Shown here: positions 17,091 through 26,944 of the stretch, piece after piece
Layout: every line of letters starts with the position of its first letter
Numbering within the stretch: position 1 is the stretch's first letter
Assembly: GCA_934394565.1 (NCBI GenBank)
Contig: CAKRQV010000002.1
Coordinates: 124,001 to 188,000, forward strand
DNA length: 64,000 bases
Reading direction: 5' to 3'
From: an uncultured Lachnospiraceae bacterium
Lineage (GTDB): Bacteria > Bacillota > Clostridia > Lachnospirales > Lachnospiraceae
Program-made: the position numbers and the translations under genes
The notes under the pieces: generated by a model
The model's database searches: none
What the model saw: the letters and a program-made list of their open reading frames with translations, nothing else
What the model was told of the DNA's origin: nothing

Positions 17091-18500
17091 TTAGTGAACC
17101 TCTTTTGCTTTTTCCAGACATTTGTTTAAGAATGCTCTGGGAAATTCTTCGTTAGCATAGTAATAAATATGGGGGAATCCGGCAAACAGTGTATCCTTTG
17201 CATGGATGCAGTCCCAGCCCCTGGTGCTTAAGGGCTTCTCCGCGTGCCAGTCGCTGCCACAGTCCTCCACATCAAAATAATGAAATTCATGGGCATTCAT
17301 CGGCCCTGTCTCCTGTCCAAAAGCCGTACCGCCCTGCAGGGTAATATAGCCAAAACGGGTCAGACGCGGTGTCTTCCATGCCCGGCCAGCGATCACACCG
17401 GCCATCGGCCATGCTCTGCCTTCCATATCCTCCAGGGACTCCTGCAGATACATGAAACCGCCACATTCCGCTGTTGTCACCAGTCCATACTCGATCGCCA
17501 TACGGATATCCGCAAGCATCGTTTTGTTGCTGCTTAAGCCTCTGGCATACAGCTCCGGATAGCCGCCATTTAAGATCAGCCCGTCCAGCTGCTTCGGCAG
17601 ATGGGCATCGTGCAACGGTGAAAACTCCACGAGCTCTGCCCCCTGCTCCCGAAGCCAGTCCAGATTGTCTTCGTAAAAGAAGCAAAACGCTTCATCCCTC
17701 GCTACACCGATTTTAAGACCCATGTAAGGATATTCCTCTTTTGTCCGCTCCAGCTGGGCATCTGCCTGCCGCTGTTCGTAAGCGGTATATTTTTCTCCGG
17801 CTTCCAGTTCTTCTGCCTCTGCCGCCAGCTGCAGTAATCCGTCGATATCCACCGACTTTTCCATCGCCTCTGCCAGCGTGTCCAACTGCATCTGCAAGTC
17901 TTCGATCTCCTCCGGAAGCACAAGCCCCAGATGGCGGCTTTCCAGAAGGCAGTCCTTTAATTCCGGCAGGTAGCCATAGACTTTGACGGGCAGCTGTTTT
18001 TCAATCATTTCTTTGATCCTCGGATACAGCATACCGGAAATCCGGTTTAAGATCACGCCTTTGATATGGCTGTCCTTTTTGTATTCCAGAAATCCCTTGA
18101 TAAAGGGAACGATGGACACGCTCATCCCTTTACAGTTGACAAGAAGCACTGTCGGTGTTTTTGTCGTATCGGCCAGGTCCCAGGCACTGGCGCTGACAGA
18201 AATTCCCGCCAGACCATCATAATACCCCATAACACCCTCGATCACAGCCACATCCGCCTGTGCCGCATTCTTTTGCAGCAGGAAGCGGGTCGTATCTTCG
18301 TCTGTAAAAAAAGTATCCAGATTGCGGCTCTTTGTCCCAATAACTTTGGTGTGGAACATCGGATCTATATAATCCGGTCCGCATTTAAACGACACAACGT
18401 CGAGACTTCTGTTTTTCAGTGCCTGCAAAAGGCCACAGGTGCAAAGTGTCTTGCCACTGCCACTTGACGCTGCCGTGATCATCAGCCGTGGTATCTTCAT
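17091..18500 (-). CDS. cbiA: Cobyrinic acid a,c-diamide synthase
   Basis: This enzyme amidates side chains a and c of cobyrinate with glutamine and ATP. It has 469 residues, normal for the family. The N-terminus MKIPRLMITAASSGSGKTL carries the P-loop, FKCGPDYIDPMFH is a strong family motif, and TTAECGGFMYLQ holds the glutaminase Cys. The C-terminus contains HEFHYFDVE with the conserved His. GGAG is 9 nt from the ATG. It begins 1 nt after cbiJET stops. Confidence 0.96.
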   Translation of the reverse strand: MKIPRLMITAASSGSGKTLCTCGLLQALKNRSLDVVSFKCGPDYIDPMFHTKVIGTKSRNLDTFFTDEDTTRFLLQKNAAQADVAVIEGVMGYYDGLAGISVSASAWDLADTTKTPTVLLVNCKGMSVSIVPFIKGFLEYKKDSHIKGVILNRISGMLYPRIKEMIEKQLPVKVYGYLPELKDCLLESRHLGLVLPEEIEDLQMQLDTLAEAMEKSVDIDGLLQLAAEAEELEAGEKYTAYEQRQADAQLERTKEEYPYMGLKIGVARDEAFCFFYEDNLDWLREQGAELVEFSPLHDAHLPKQLDGLILNGGYPELYARGLSSNKTMLADIRMAIEYGLVTTAECGGFMYLQESLEDMEGRAWPMAGVIAGRAWKTPRLTRFGYITLQGGTAFGQETGPMNAHEFHYFDVEDCGSDWHAEKPLSTRGWDCIHAKDTLFAGFPHIYYYANEEFPRAFLNKCLEKAKEVH

Positions 18501-18501
18501 G

Positions 18502-20475
18502 CTACTGCTCTCCTTCGAAAGAAAAGATATAGACCGGATTCTGCCCCATCATCATATGATAGGAGCCGATCTCTTTTGACCGGGCCACAGACATGGATAC
18601 GATCTCCGTATCCCGTACCGGATATTTTTTCATCACATCCAGTGCTTCCTGTACTGTTTCCAGTGTGATCGCATTGATCACGATACGGATACCCGAATTT
18701 TTTTTCAATAATAAACCGACAATCTCATCCAGATTACCGGAAGAACCGCCGATAAAAGCATGTGTCGGCACAGGAAGCTCTTCCAGCGCATCCGGAGCCA
18801 GTCCCTCGACGATTGTCAGATTATCTGCGCCGAAATGCTGCTTGTTTTTATGTAAAAGCTCTACAGCTGTATCCTTTTTCTCAACAGCATACACATGGCC
18901 ATCTGTTACAGCCAGTGCCATCTCAATGGATACGGAGCCTGTACCTGCACCCACATCATAAATAATGGCATCTTTTGTCAGATGCAGCTTGGAAATGGAG
19001 GCTGTACGCACTTCCTCCTTTGTCATGGGCACTTTATCTCTTAAAAACAGCTCATCCGACATGCCATGGGTCACAATACAGCCTGCAGCCTGTGGATTTT
19101 CTACATAGATCACACAAAGCGGATCTGTCTCAATTCCCACAAAATCTGCAGCTGTTCCTGTCTGTATCCGTTCATCTGGATAGGAGAGTTTTTCTCCCAC
19201 AGATACCTGTACATCTCCCATACCGTAAAAAACCAGCTGATTGCATAACAGGCTCACTCCCTCAGAGGTTCCAAGGATTGCATAGATTTTTTCATGTTTT
19301 CTGATATGGCCGATCAGATTGACATCTCGTCCATGGACACTGAAAGGTACAACATCTTCCCAGGGCAGGCCAAGCTTCGCCATAAAAGCCACCATGGAAG
19401 AAATACCGGGCACGATATCTACAGACATATCCTCCTTCAATATATCCAGGAGTTTCCTGGCTCCGCTGTAAAAGCCAACATCGCCCGACAAAGCCACAGC
19501 AATCCTTTCAAATTCCGGATGTTCTTTGATATAATCACGGATTTTTACCGGATCATAGGCTGTATATACAGCCTGTCCCTGCATAGCCACACAGTCTGTC
19601 ATCCGTTTTGCACCAATGATCAGATCCGCACGGGCAAAACATTCCGTTGCAGCCTGGGTACGCTCTTTATCCGCCCCCGGGCCTATACCAACCAGAGATA
19701 CCTGCTGCTTTACATGCAGATTCAGTCGGTCGATCAGCTCTTTTTTACAGGCAATAAAACTATAGCCTTCTTCTTTTACCGGACGTCCGACAACAACGAG
19801 TTTCGCCCCTGCTGCTTTGGCCGCCTGGACTTTTTCCGGAAAGCCACCGTTTTTTCCGGCTTCTTTTGTCACCAGATAACGGATATCGTATTGTCTCAGA
19901 ATAGCTGTATTCATCTCCACGGAAAAAGGTCCCTGCATACAGATCAGATGTTTTCCAGTAAAACCAAGGTCTGCACACTCTCTGGCCACCTCCGGCAGAG
20001 ACAGTACTCTGGCATAGACGCGCTCTTCAAATCCGGGGATCTGTGTGTAGGCTTTCAGCTCTTTGCTGCCTGTGGCTGCAAGAATGTTTCCGTTGGTCCC
20101 TTTCAGCCACTGTGCTGCCTCATCCACACTGTCCACGCAGACAACATCGTCCATACTCCAGTCCTCGCTTGCCCGCACCAGACGCAGGCAGGGAATACTT
20201 TTCTTTTCACAGGCACTGCGGATATTTTCTGTTACAACCTGTGCATATGGATGGGTGGCATCCACCACAACAGTGAACATTTCCCTGTCCAGCAATGCTT
20301 CCATCTCTTCTTCTGTCAGACGGTCATGGGAAACTTCCAGATGACCGCCCTTTGGCAAAAGGCTCTCACCGTATTCCGTTGCCACACAGATATGGGTAGC
20401 CACATCCTGTGCATCCAGAAACTCGGCAATTTTTCTGCCCTCTATCGTTCCTGCAAAAACCAGTACTTTTTGCAT
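18502..20475 (-). CDS. Three-domain fusion CbiJ-CbiE-CbiT
   Basis: A 657-residue protein that joins three cobalamin enzymes. Residues ~1-248 are precorrin-6A reductase (CbiJ/CobK): VLVFAGTIEGRKIAEFL, VVDATHPYAQ, AATGSKEL. Residues ~255-450 are CbiE, the C-5 methyltransferase (SLVGIGPGADKERT, VALSGDVGFYSGARK). Residues ~460-655 are CbiT, the C-15 methyltransferase and decarboxylase (DAIIYDVGAGTGSVSIEMA, an SAM site). CbiE-CbiT fusions (CobL) are common; the triple fusion is less so. Start chosen as ATG 20475, 10 nt from GAGAG; a GTG at 20484 is possible. All three should act in the cytoplasm on consecutive corrin-ring intermediates. Confidence 0.93.
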   Translation of the reverse strand: MQKVLVFAGTIEGRKIAEFLDAQDVATHICVATEYGESLLPKGGHLEVSHDRLTEEEMEALLDREMFTVVVDATHPYAQVVTENIRSACEKKSIPCLRLVRASEDWSMDDVVCVDSVDEAAQWLKGTNGNILAATGSKELKAYTQIPGFEERVYARVLSLPEVARECADLGFTGKHLICMQGPFSVEMNTAILRQYDIRYLVTKEAGKNGGFPEKVQAAKAAGAKLVVVGRPVKEEGYSFIACKKELIDRLNLHVKQQVSLVGIGPGADKERTQAATECFARADLIIGAKRMTDCVAMQGQAVYTAYDPVKIRDYIKEHPEFERIAVALSGDVGFYSGARKLLDILKEDMSVDIVPGISSMVAFMAKLGLPWEDVVPFSVHGRDVNLIGHIRKHEKIYAILGTSEGVSLLCNQLVFYGMGDVQVSVGEKLSYPDERIQTGTAADFVGIETDPLCVIYVENPQAAGCIVTHGMSDELFLRDKVPMTKEEVRTASISKLHLTKDAIIYDVGAGTGSVSIEMALAVTDGHVYAVEKKDTAVELLHKNKQHFGADNLTIVEGLAPDALEELPVPTHAFIGGSSGNLDEIVGLLLKKNSGIRIVINAITLETVQEALDVMKKYPVRDTEIVSMSVARSKEIGSYHMMMGQNPVYIFSFEGEQ

Positions 20476-20497
20476 TTTTCTCACGCTCTCTTTTCTG

Positions 20498-21235
20498 TCA
20501 GTCCTGCACGCCTTTGTATCCGCGTGGTGTCACCATCTTACCGGCAATCTCTTTTGTCTGGGAATTGCCGACAAATACGGTAGTAAACATATCGACCGGT
20601 GTATCTCTCAGTTCTTTTAACGTCATCACACGGTAATCCTGTCCCTCACGGCCGATATTGCCCACAATACCACAGACAGTCTCCGGTGACTTGTACTGCA
20701 TCATCAGATCACAGGCTTTCTGGAGATAGTCGTGACGCTTTTTACTGGACGGATTGTACAGGCAGATCCCCATATCCGCATCGGAAGCGGCCAGAAGACG
20801 TTTTTCGATCTTTTCCCATGGTGTCAGCAGATCGCTTAAAGAGATCAGGCAGAAATCATGGATCAGCGGAGCACCGAGTACCGCCGCGCCACCGAGGGCG
20901 GCCGTCACACCCGGCACGATTTCCAGCTCTGTTTCCGGATATTTTACACCGACTTCGTACATCAGACCAGCCATACCGTATACACCGGCATCACCGCTGC
21001 AGATCATGGAAACAGTCTTGCCTTTTTTTGCCTCTTCAAAAGCAATCACACAGCGATCCACCTCTTTTTTCATCGGTGTCGTCATAAATTCCTTACCTGC
21101 AAAATGCTCTCGCACCAGATCTACATATACCGTATATCCGATGATCACATCACTGGCTTCCAGCGCATGAATGGCTTTTAATGTCATCTGCTCATATTCT
21201 CCGGGGCCGATGCCCACTACATATATCTTACTCAA
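20498..21235 (-). CDS. cbiH: Precorrin-3B / cobalt-precorrin-3 C17-methyltransferase
   Basis: This SAM-dependent methyltransferase performs ring contraction and C-17 methylation. It has 245 residues. KIYVVGIGPGEYEQMT is the family start, and MICSGDAGVYGMAGLMYE and VPGVTAALGGAAVLGAPL are typical. The start codon is TTG (21235) with AGGAGG 7 nt upstream; both lie within the last codons of cbiG, which overlaps by 8 nt, so translation is likely coupled. Confidence 0.95.
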   Translation of the reverse strand: MSKIYVVGIGPGEYEQMTLKAIHALEASDVIIGYTVYVDLVREHFAGKEFMTTPMKKEVDRCVIAFEEAKKGKTVSMICSGDAGVYGMAGLMYEVGVKYPETELEIVPGVTAALGGAAVLGAPLIHDFCLISLSDLLTPWEKIEKRLLAASDADMGICLYNPSSKKRHDYLQKACDLMMQYKSPETVCGIVGNIGREGQDYRVMTLKELRDTPVDMFTTVFVGNSQTKEIAGKMVTPRGYKGVQD

Positions 21236-22283
21236 AATGAATCCTCCTGTTTATTACGGCCACAGCGGCTGTCACGCCGTCCTGTGGTATTTTCTTTATG
21301 ATCAGTTTTCCGCCCTCAGCGGCATGGACGGCACTGCGTTCGCAGACATTATCCACGCCTGTGACACTGCTGACAAACGACGACGGGGTAAATTCTCCCT
21401 GTACATCTTTCAGTTCTTTGGCACTGTAACAGACAAAGGGAACCTTTAGCGACTGTGCCAGACCGTGCAGTGCAGCTTCATCCTTTTTCAGGTCTATACT
21501 GGACAGACAGGCAAATGCACGGCGATCCAGACTGTTTTGCTCCAATACCCTGGCAAACAAAGCATCCACCCGTTCTTTCGGTGTATCCCGCCGACATCCC
21601 ATGCCAAGGCAGAGAATCTTTGGAACCAGACGCAATGTATGTGCAAACAGCTTTTCTGTATGTACGCCGATACTGATCCCCAGCTGCAGGCAGGCAGCGT
21701 CTTCTTTTGACTGTACTGCCACAAGCCCTTTTGGCAGGTTCTCATCTGCAATGGGCAGTTCACTGTATACACCGACCGGATGTCCGGCCAAAAGCGCGGC
21801 ACTGACCTCTTTGGCCAGTCCCATACTGTCGATGACAAGTCCGTTTTTCTTTGCAAAGACATCTACGGCAAACCGGGCATGTATATCCGTTGCTGTCGTT
21901 ACGACAGGAATACTGCCCATATATCCGGCTATTTCCGTTGCATAGCCATTTGCGCCGCCCAGATGCCCGGACAAAAGTGGAATACAGTACTTTGCCATTT
22001 CATCCAGAACCACTACGGCCGGATCCGTCTTTTTGCTGTTTACTGACGCGGCAATTCCCCGTACGGCAATACCAATAGCTCCCACAAAAACCAAAAGATC
22101 CTCTGTCCAGTGTTCCCTGGTCCACTGCGGAAGTCTGTCCGTAATGTTTGTAAAACGCTCATCCTCCACCGCATATTTTGTTTTTATGTACAACTCGCAG
22201 CTGCCGGATGCCGACAGACTGTCTGCTACGCGCAGTGCTGTTTTTCTTCCTGTTTCCGAAAAACAAACGATGGCTGCTTTCAT
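21228..22283 (-). CDS. cbiG: Cobalt-precorrin-5A hydrolase
   Basis: This enzyme opens the delta-lactone ring and releases acetaldehyde, a step found only in the anaerobic pathway. It has 351 residues. N-terminal FVGAIGIAVRGIA and LLSGHLGGANGYA are characteristic, as is the C-terminal domain with LGMGCRRDTPKERV. The ATG has GGAG 5 nt upstream. Confidence 0.95.
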   Translation of the reverse strand: MKAAIVCFSETGRKTALRVADSLSASGSCELYIKTKYAVEDERFTNITDRLPQWTREHWTEDLLVFVGAIGIAVRGIAASVNSKKTDPAVVVLDEMAKYCIPLLSGHLGGANGYATEIAGYMGSIPVVTTATDIHARFAVDVFAKKNGLVIDSMGLAKEVSAALLAGHPVGVYSELPIADENLPKGLVAVQSKEDAACLQLGISIGVHTEKLFAHTLRLVPKILCLGMGCRRDTPKERVDALFARVLEQNSLDRRAFACLSSIDLKKDEAALHGLAQSLKVPFVCYSAKELKDVQGEFTPSSFVSSVTGVDNVCERSAVHAAEGGKLIIKKIPQDGVTAAVAVINRRIHFE

Positions 22284-22375
22284 ACGGTCTCCTTTGTATA
22301 CAAAATCTGCTTCATCACTGTCTGTGATTTTTTCTCATACAGTAGCAATCGTCTTTTTACCTGCTGCCCTTTGTT

Positions 22376-23134
22376 TTATTTCGTTGCTTCACGGAATTCC
22401 GTTGTGAATGCCGGATTATACAATTCGGAACGATTATACTCAGTATGGGTCACCACGTCACCGATGATCATCAGCGCGGTCTTTGTTACGTTGTTTTTTC
22501 TGGCAGTTTCTGCCAGTGTGCCTACCGTACAGATATATTTTCTCTCATCCGGCCAGGTAGCCTTATAAACAATCGCTGCAGGTGTATCTTTTGTATAACC
22601 TCCGGCGATCAGACGTTCGGACAGCTCATCCAGCATAGTTGTGGAAAGGAAAACGACCATCGTTGCCTGATGTGCAGCGAAAGATTCTATACTTTCCTTT
22701 GCCGGTACCGGTGTACGCCCGGCCATACGGGTAATAATCACACTCTGAGAAACATCCGGAAGCGTATACTCCAGATCCAGTGCACTGGCCGCACCACAGA
22801 ACGAGCTGACACCCGGCGTGGAATCGTATTTTATCTTCTTTTCATCCAGTACATCCATCTGTTCGCGGATCGCACCGTACAGACACGGATCGCCCGTATG
22901 CAGACGCACCGTCATCAGACCGTCTGCTTCTGCTTTAAACATTACATCGAGAACTTCTTCCAGCGTCATTTTTGCACTGTTATAGATCTGACAGTCTTCC
23001 TTTGCATAGTCCAGAAGCTGCGGATTCACTAAGGAACCTGCATAAATAATCACATCTGCTTCTTCCAGAAATTTTTTACCGCGAATTGTAATCAGATCCG
23101 GTGCTCCGGATCCTGCACCTACAAAATGAATCAT
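22376..23134 (-). CDS. cbiF: Cobalt-precorrin-4 C11-methyltransferase
   Basis: This SAM-dependent enzyme methylates C-11. It has 252 residues. MIHFVGAGSGAPDLITIRG, IYAGSLVNPQLLDYA, RLHTGDPCLYGAIREQMD and TPGVSSFCGAASAL are clear family motifs. GGGAG lies 6 nt before the ATG. A 92-nt gap separates it from cbiG downstream. Confidence 0.96.
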   Translation of the reverse strand: MIHFVGAGSGAPDLITIRGKKFLEEADVIIYAGSLVNPQLLDYAKEDCQIYNSAKMTLEEVLDVMFKAEADGLMTVRLHTGDPCLYGAIREQMDVLDEKKIKYDSTPGVSSFCGAASALDLEYTLPDVSQSVIITRMAGRTPVPAKESIESFAAHQATMVVFLSTTMLDELSERLIAGGYTKDTPAAIVYKATWPDERKYICTVGTLAETARKNNVTKTALMIIGDVVTHTEYNRSELYNPAFTTEFREATK

Positions 23135-23153
23135 AGTTTTCTCCCTTGTATGA

Positions 23154-23846
23154 TTAATTTTCTTTTTTGTCTTTGATAATAATCAGTGAGTAGTATCCGG
23201 CATCATCCGGGATCTCTTCTACTCCCCGGTAGATCTTTTCATCCGGCATACCGCAGTTTTCGATCATGACAGCTGTTGCACCAAGCTTTTTCAGAGTCTT
23301 TTTGACCTCAGCCATCTTTTTTCCGGCTTTCATCAGGACTTTTGTGCCCGGAAGCTGTAAGGCCTCCTCAATCTGATAGGACGCCGGAATTACATGCAGT
23401 TCTTCTGCCTTTTCCACCAGACCGATATTCAGTCTTGCAGCTACGGCACAGAAAGATGTGATACCGCTGACGATCTCTGTCGGATAACCCATGGCCTCCA
23501 CACGCTGATGCACATAGAGATATGTAGAATATACCGTTGTATCGCCAAGTGTCAGAAATACAACATCTTTGCCCTGATCCAGCACTTCGGCTACGGCCTT
23601 TGCACCTTTTTCATGGCTTTCTTTTAATTTTACAGGATCTTTTGTCATCGGCATTTCTACCGGCAGAAGCTCTTTGTCTGCCAGCTGAGGATAGGCCTGT
23701 ACAACGATCTTGTATGCAATGGTATTTTCCGGTACAGTACCCGGTACTGCGATCACCGGAGATTCTTTAATCAGGCGAAGCGCCTTTAATGTCAAAAGCT
23801 CGGGATCTCCCGGTCCTACACCTACACCATATAATTTACCAGTCAT
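23154..23846 (-). CDS. cbiL: Precorrin-2 / cobalt-factor II C20-methyltransferase
   Basis: This SAM-dependent enzyme methylates C-20 of cobalt-sirohydrochlorin, the entry to the dedicated branch. It has 230 residues. GKLYGVGVGPGDPELLTLKA, LTLGDTTVYSTYLYV and VSGITSFCAVAARL are family blocks. GGGAG precedes the ATG. The cobalt chelatase and the uroporphyrinogen methyltransferase needed before this step are not in the window. Confidence 0.95.
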   Translation of the reverse strand: MTGKLYGVGVGPGDPELLTLKALRLIKESPVIAVPGTVPENTIAYKIVVQAYPQLADKELLPVEMPMTKDPVKLKESHEKGAKAVAEVLDQGKDVVFLTLGDTTVYSTYLYVHQRVEAMGYPTEIVSGITSFCAVAARLNIGLVEKAEELHVIPASYQIEEALQLPGTKVLMKAGKKMAEVKKTLKKLGATAVMIENCGMPDEKIYRGVEEIPDDAGYYSLIIIKDKKEN

Positions 23847-23882
23847 TTATTTTTCTCCCTGTTCTTTTACTTGCTGCGTATG

Positions 23883-24992
23883 TCACAGCTGTTTTTTCTG
23901 TGCATTGATATAAGCTTTAAGCTCCGGCACGTGTTCCGTCTCCCCAAGCATACCGTGTACGCTGGAAAACAGGATCGCAGCAACTTTTACTTCACCTTTT
24001 GCACGATGGTCCAGATAATACTCTACTTTTTTAAGTACAACCTGCATGAAGTCCTCTGTGAGATTTTTTTCATAGAGGATATCAAGAGCTTCCTCAGTCG
24101 TTATCGTATCAAGAATACGCTTTGCCGTTTCCAGATCAGCACCGGCACGGATCGCCTGGGCGGCCATCAGTTCGGCACGGCTGTCGGCATGCATGGAATG
24201 GGTATTCATGATACCGCCTGATACCTTGATAAACTTTCCGATATGTGCGATAAACAGGATCCCTTTTACACCGAGCTCTCTGGCAAAATCCAGCGTTTCC
24301 CCTACATAATTACTGCATTTCATTGCGTAGTCGAGTCTGATGTCTTTCTGCTCCTGTGAAAAAACCTCGCCATAGTTACCGGGGGTAATTACGAGATAGT
24401 CTCCGCCGTTGGCCTTCAGCATACGCATCTCGACACGGATGCTCTCGATCAGGGCGGCTTCGCTCATAGGCACAACGATACCGGATGTTCCCAGTATGGA
24501 TATGCCACCGACAATACCGAGCCGGGGATTGAAGGTTTTGCGTGCTGTCTTTTCTCCGCCTGGCACGCTGATCACAACATCGATCCCTCCGGTATAGTCT
24601 GCTTTCTGCATCATTTCTGTCACGTTTTCAGTGATCATTTCCCGCGGTACACGGTTGATCGCTGCTGCCCCGACAGGCTGCTGCAAACCTTTACGGGTCA
24701 CTCGTCCGACACCCTGTCCACCATCGATATGCACACCTGGCTCTTCTGTACGTTTTACACTTGCATACACAAGAAGCCCCGTTGTTACATCCGGATCATC
24801 CCCACCGTCCTTTCGCACAGCACAGGTCACCTTCTCCGGCTCTATGGTAATATCTTCGATCTGCAGATGAAGCAGCACACCCTTCGGTGTCCTCAATGCT
24901 GTTTCTTCTGTTCTGTTTCCTGTCAGCAGCATATATGTGGCTGCCTTTGCAGCGGCTGCAGCACAGGAACCTGTCGTGTATCCCGTTCGCAT
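23883..24992 (-). CDS. cbiD: Cobalt-precorrin-5B C1-methyltransferase
   Basis: This enzyme, specific to the anaerobic route, methylates C-1. It has 369 residues from the ATG at 24992, where AGGAGG lies 6 nt upstream; a longer in-frame reading (25055) would start at the -10 element and is excluded. MRTGYTTGSCAAAAAKAA is the strongly diagnostic N-terminus; GEVFSQEQKD and HIGKFIKVSGGIMNTH are further signatures. It is the first gene of the cobalamin operon, with a leader of about 56 nt and no visible riboswitch. Confidence 0.97.
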   Translation of the reverse strand: MRTGYTTGSCAAAAAKAATYMLLTGNRTEETALRTPKGVLLHLQIEDITIEPEKVTCAVRKDGGDDPDVTTGLLVYASVKRTEEPGVHIDGGQGVGRVTRKGLQQPVGAAAINRVPREMITENVTEMMQKADYTGGIDVVISVPGGEKTARKTFNPRLGIVGGISILGTSGIVVPMSEAALIESIRVEMRMLKANGGDYLVITPGNYGEVFSQEQKDIRLDYAMKCSNYVGETLDFARELGVKGILFIAHIGKFIKVSGGIMNTHSMHADSRAELMAAQAIRAGADLETAKRILDTITTEEALDILYEKNLTEDFMQVVLKKVEYYLDHRAKGEVKVAAILFSSVHGMLGETEHVPELKAYINAQKKQL

Positions 24993-25054
24993 GTTGTCCT
25001 CCTGTCGGTGATTTTGGGCAGAAAATCCCTTACCCACATAAAAAACCATCCTCA

Positions 25055-25083
25055 ATTATACTATCAGAGCATGGGACTGTCAA
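25055..25083 (-). promoter_or_regulatory. Promoter of the cobalamin operon
   Basis: On the minus strand a perfect TTGACA (25083-25078), a 17-nt spacer and a perfect TATAAT (25060-25055). The leader to cbiD is only ~56 nt and contains no B12-box-like segment, so the usual cobalamin riboswitch is absent here. Confidence 0.8.
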
Positions 25084-25205
25084 TTATGATTGGTTATAGT
25101 GTCAAATTTGTATTGGGAATGGATAGGGATTATGGGCAGTTTGACAGAGGGGAGGACCGGCGTCCCCCCAGGCGAATACAGCAAATGTCGTCCGTCAGTC
25201 ACACT

Positions 25206-26675
25206 TCATATGATAATACAAATCATCCCACCCTTGGAATCATTCACAATCTTCTTCATCGTACTCTGCAGCTTCGTCTGACTCTCCGTACTGATATTGG
25301 CCACTTTCGTCTGTATGCCCTCTTCCATCAGCTGCTCTATGCTCTTTCCAAAAATTTTCACATCCATAAGATCTTCACCCTGCGCACTTTTCTCTTCGAT
25401 AAATTTGATCAGGTCATTGGCCTGTTCTTCACTGCCTACGATCGGTGCTACTTCCGTTTCGATATCGGCCCGGATCATATGCACGGTCGGACTGGCAGCT
25501 TTCAAGCGCACACCATATCGACTGCCCTGATGAATAACTTCGGGTGTATCCACCCGTATCTCTTCCCTCAGTGGCAATACAACACCGTAGCCTGACTGCC
25601 GCACGGATTCCACGGCAGACAGCACCCGGTCATACTCCGTTTTCTTTGTACTCAGCTGACGAAGCAGCCGCACCAGATCGTATTCGCCGTCGATCTGTGT
25701 GCCCGTCAGCTCCGTCAGCGTCCGATAATAATATTCTTCCTTAAGTTCCAGCCGTACATCCACACTTCCGGTGGATGTATCTATATTCTCATATCCGCAG
25801 TACCGGATGCTGTCATCAACTGCTGTCAGTGGACAGGTGCGTACATCCCGCATATGCACAAGTCCTTCTGCCATATGTCTGGCACAGGCAAGCAGCTTTT
25901 GTTTCAGCGGATGGTTTGTCGGCAGGATTTCCGCCCAGCGGGGAATATAAAAAGACAGTCGTAAAACAGGGAACTCGCTCAGTATCATTTCCAGAATTTT
26001 CAGTATATCCTCCTGTTTCAGCTGTTCGCAGTTGACAGCTGTCACCGGAACACCGTATTTTTCCTGCATACTCTTGATCAACAGCTTTGTTTCTTCCTTA
26101 TAAGGTTTCTGTGTATTCAGAAGGATCGCAAACGGTTTTTTTGCCGCCTGCAGCTCTGCTATTGTCTTTTCTTCAGCCGGGACAAAGTTTTCCCTTGGGA
26201 TCTCACCAAAAGAGCCATCTGTTGTCACCATAATACCGACTGTGGCATGTTCCCGGATAACTTTCTGGGTACCATAATCGGCTGCCTTTCCAAAAGGCAT
26301 CTCCTGTTTTGACCATGGAGTTTTTACCAGCCGTTCCTGGTCATTTTCGCGGCTGCCTGTTGCATCTTTAACCAGGAAGCCGACGCAGTCAATCATACGC
26401 AGCTTCAGCGACAGCTCTTCTGTGATATGGATCTGCACAGCCTCCCGTGGAATGAACTTTGGTTCTACGGTTGTAATCATTTTGCCGGATCCACTGACCG
26501 GAAGCTGATCCATTGTCTCTTTTCTTGTATTTTCCTCCATATAAGCCAGTGCTGTCAGTTCCATAAAATGGCGGATAAAGGTGGACTTTCCGGTACGTAC
26601 GGGGCCGACAATACCGATCAGCAGCTGCCCGCCCGTTCTTTCTTTGAGATCGTGATATACAGAATATGCTTCCAC
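25206..26675 (-). CDS. spoIVA: Stage IV sporulation protein A
   Basis: This ATPase builds the basement layer of the spore coat on the forespore surface. At 489 residues it matches the family. The N-terminus has LLIGIVGPVRTGKSTFIRHF (Walker A, GPVRTGKS residues 24-31), with ITTVEPKFIP and DCVGFLVKDATG in the GTPase-like domain. The C-terminus ends in the short hydrophobic GGMICIII tail used for anchoring. The start is GTG with AGGAGG 9 nt upstream. It shows the organism forms endospores. No clear SigE promoter was identified by eye. Confidence 0.97.
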   Translation of the reverse strand: MEAYSVYHDLKERTGGQLLIGIVGPVRTGKSTFIRHFMELTALAYMEENTRKETMDQLPVSGSGKMITTVEPKFIPREAVQIHITEELSLKLRMIDCVGFLVKDATGSRENDQERLVKTPWSKQEMPFGKAADYGTQKVIREHATVGIMVTTDGSFGEIPRENFVPAEEKTIAELQAAKKPFAILLNTQKPYKEETKLLIKSMQEKYGVPVTAVNCEQLKQEDILKILEMILSEFPVLRLSFYIPRWAEILPTNHPLKQKLLACARHMAEGLVHMRDVRTCPLTAVDDSIRYCGYENIDTSTGSVDVRLELKEEYYYRTLTELTGTQIDGEYDLVRLLRQLSTKKTEYDRVLSAVESVRQSGYGVVLPLREEIRVDTPEVIHQGSRYGVRLKAASPTVHMIRADIETEVAPIVGSEEQANDLIKFIEEKSAQGEDLMDVKIFGKSIEQLMEEGIQTKVANISTESQTKLQSTMKKIVNDSKGGMICIII

Positions 26676-26868
26676 AGTGGATTACCTCCTGCTTTTACTT
26701 TTCACACGCTGATGCCGGGTTCGACAGGGTATGTACTGGTTTATCTATATGCCGGCGGATATTTTTCCAGAACTTTTTTTTAGATATCACCATAGCTAAA
26801 ACAGAAAAATACAATTTTAAAAAGCAATCAAAAGTTGTCCACCGAACCAATGACTGATATGCAATGCA

Positions 26869-26911
26869 ACAAAAACACCTGCCAGCGGCTGTACTTGCCA
26901 CTGACAGGTGT
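26869..26911 (-). terminator. Rho-independent terminator after the nucleoside hydrolase gene
   Basis: On the minus strand, ACACCTGTCAG and CTGGCAGGTGT pair around a loop that can form an inner TGGC/GCCG stem, followed by TTTTTG. It lies 33 nt past the stop codon. Confidence 0.85.
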
Positions 26912-26944
26912 CTGTATTTTCACTTAATTTATATCGTCCTGTAT

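Noticed and set aside
24993..25205. Cobalamin riboswitch ahead of cbiD
   Set aside because: The leader from the strong promoter is only ~56 nt and lacks the B12-box and GCCACTG-type segments.
25020..25205. Terminator after spoIVA
   Set aside because: A GGGGAC/GTCC-type hairpin exists near 25155-25175 but has no T-tract, so it was not called.
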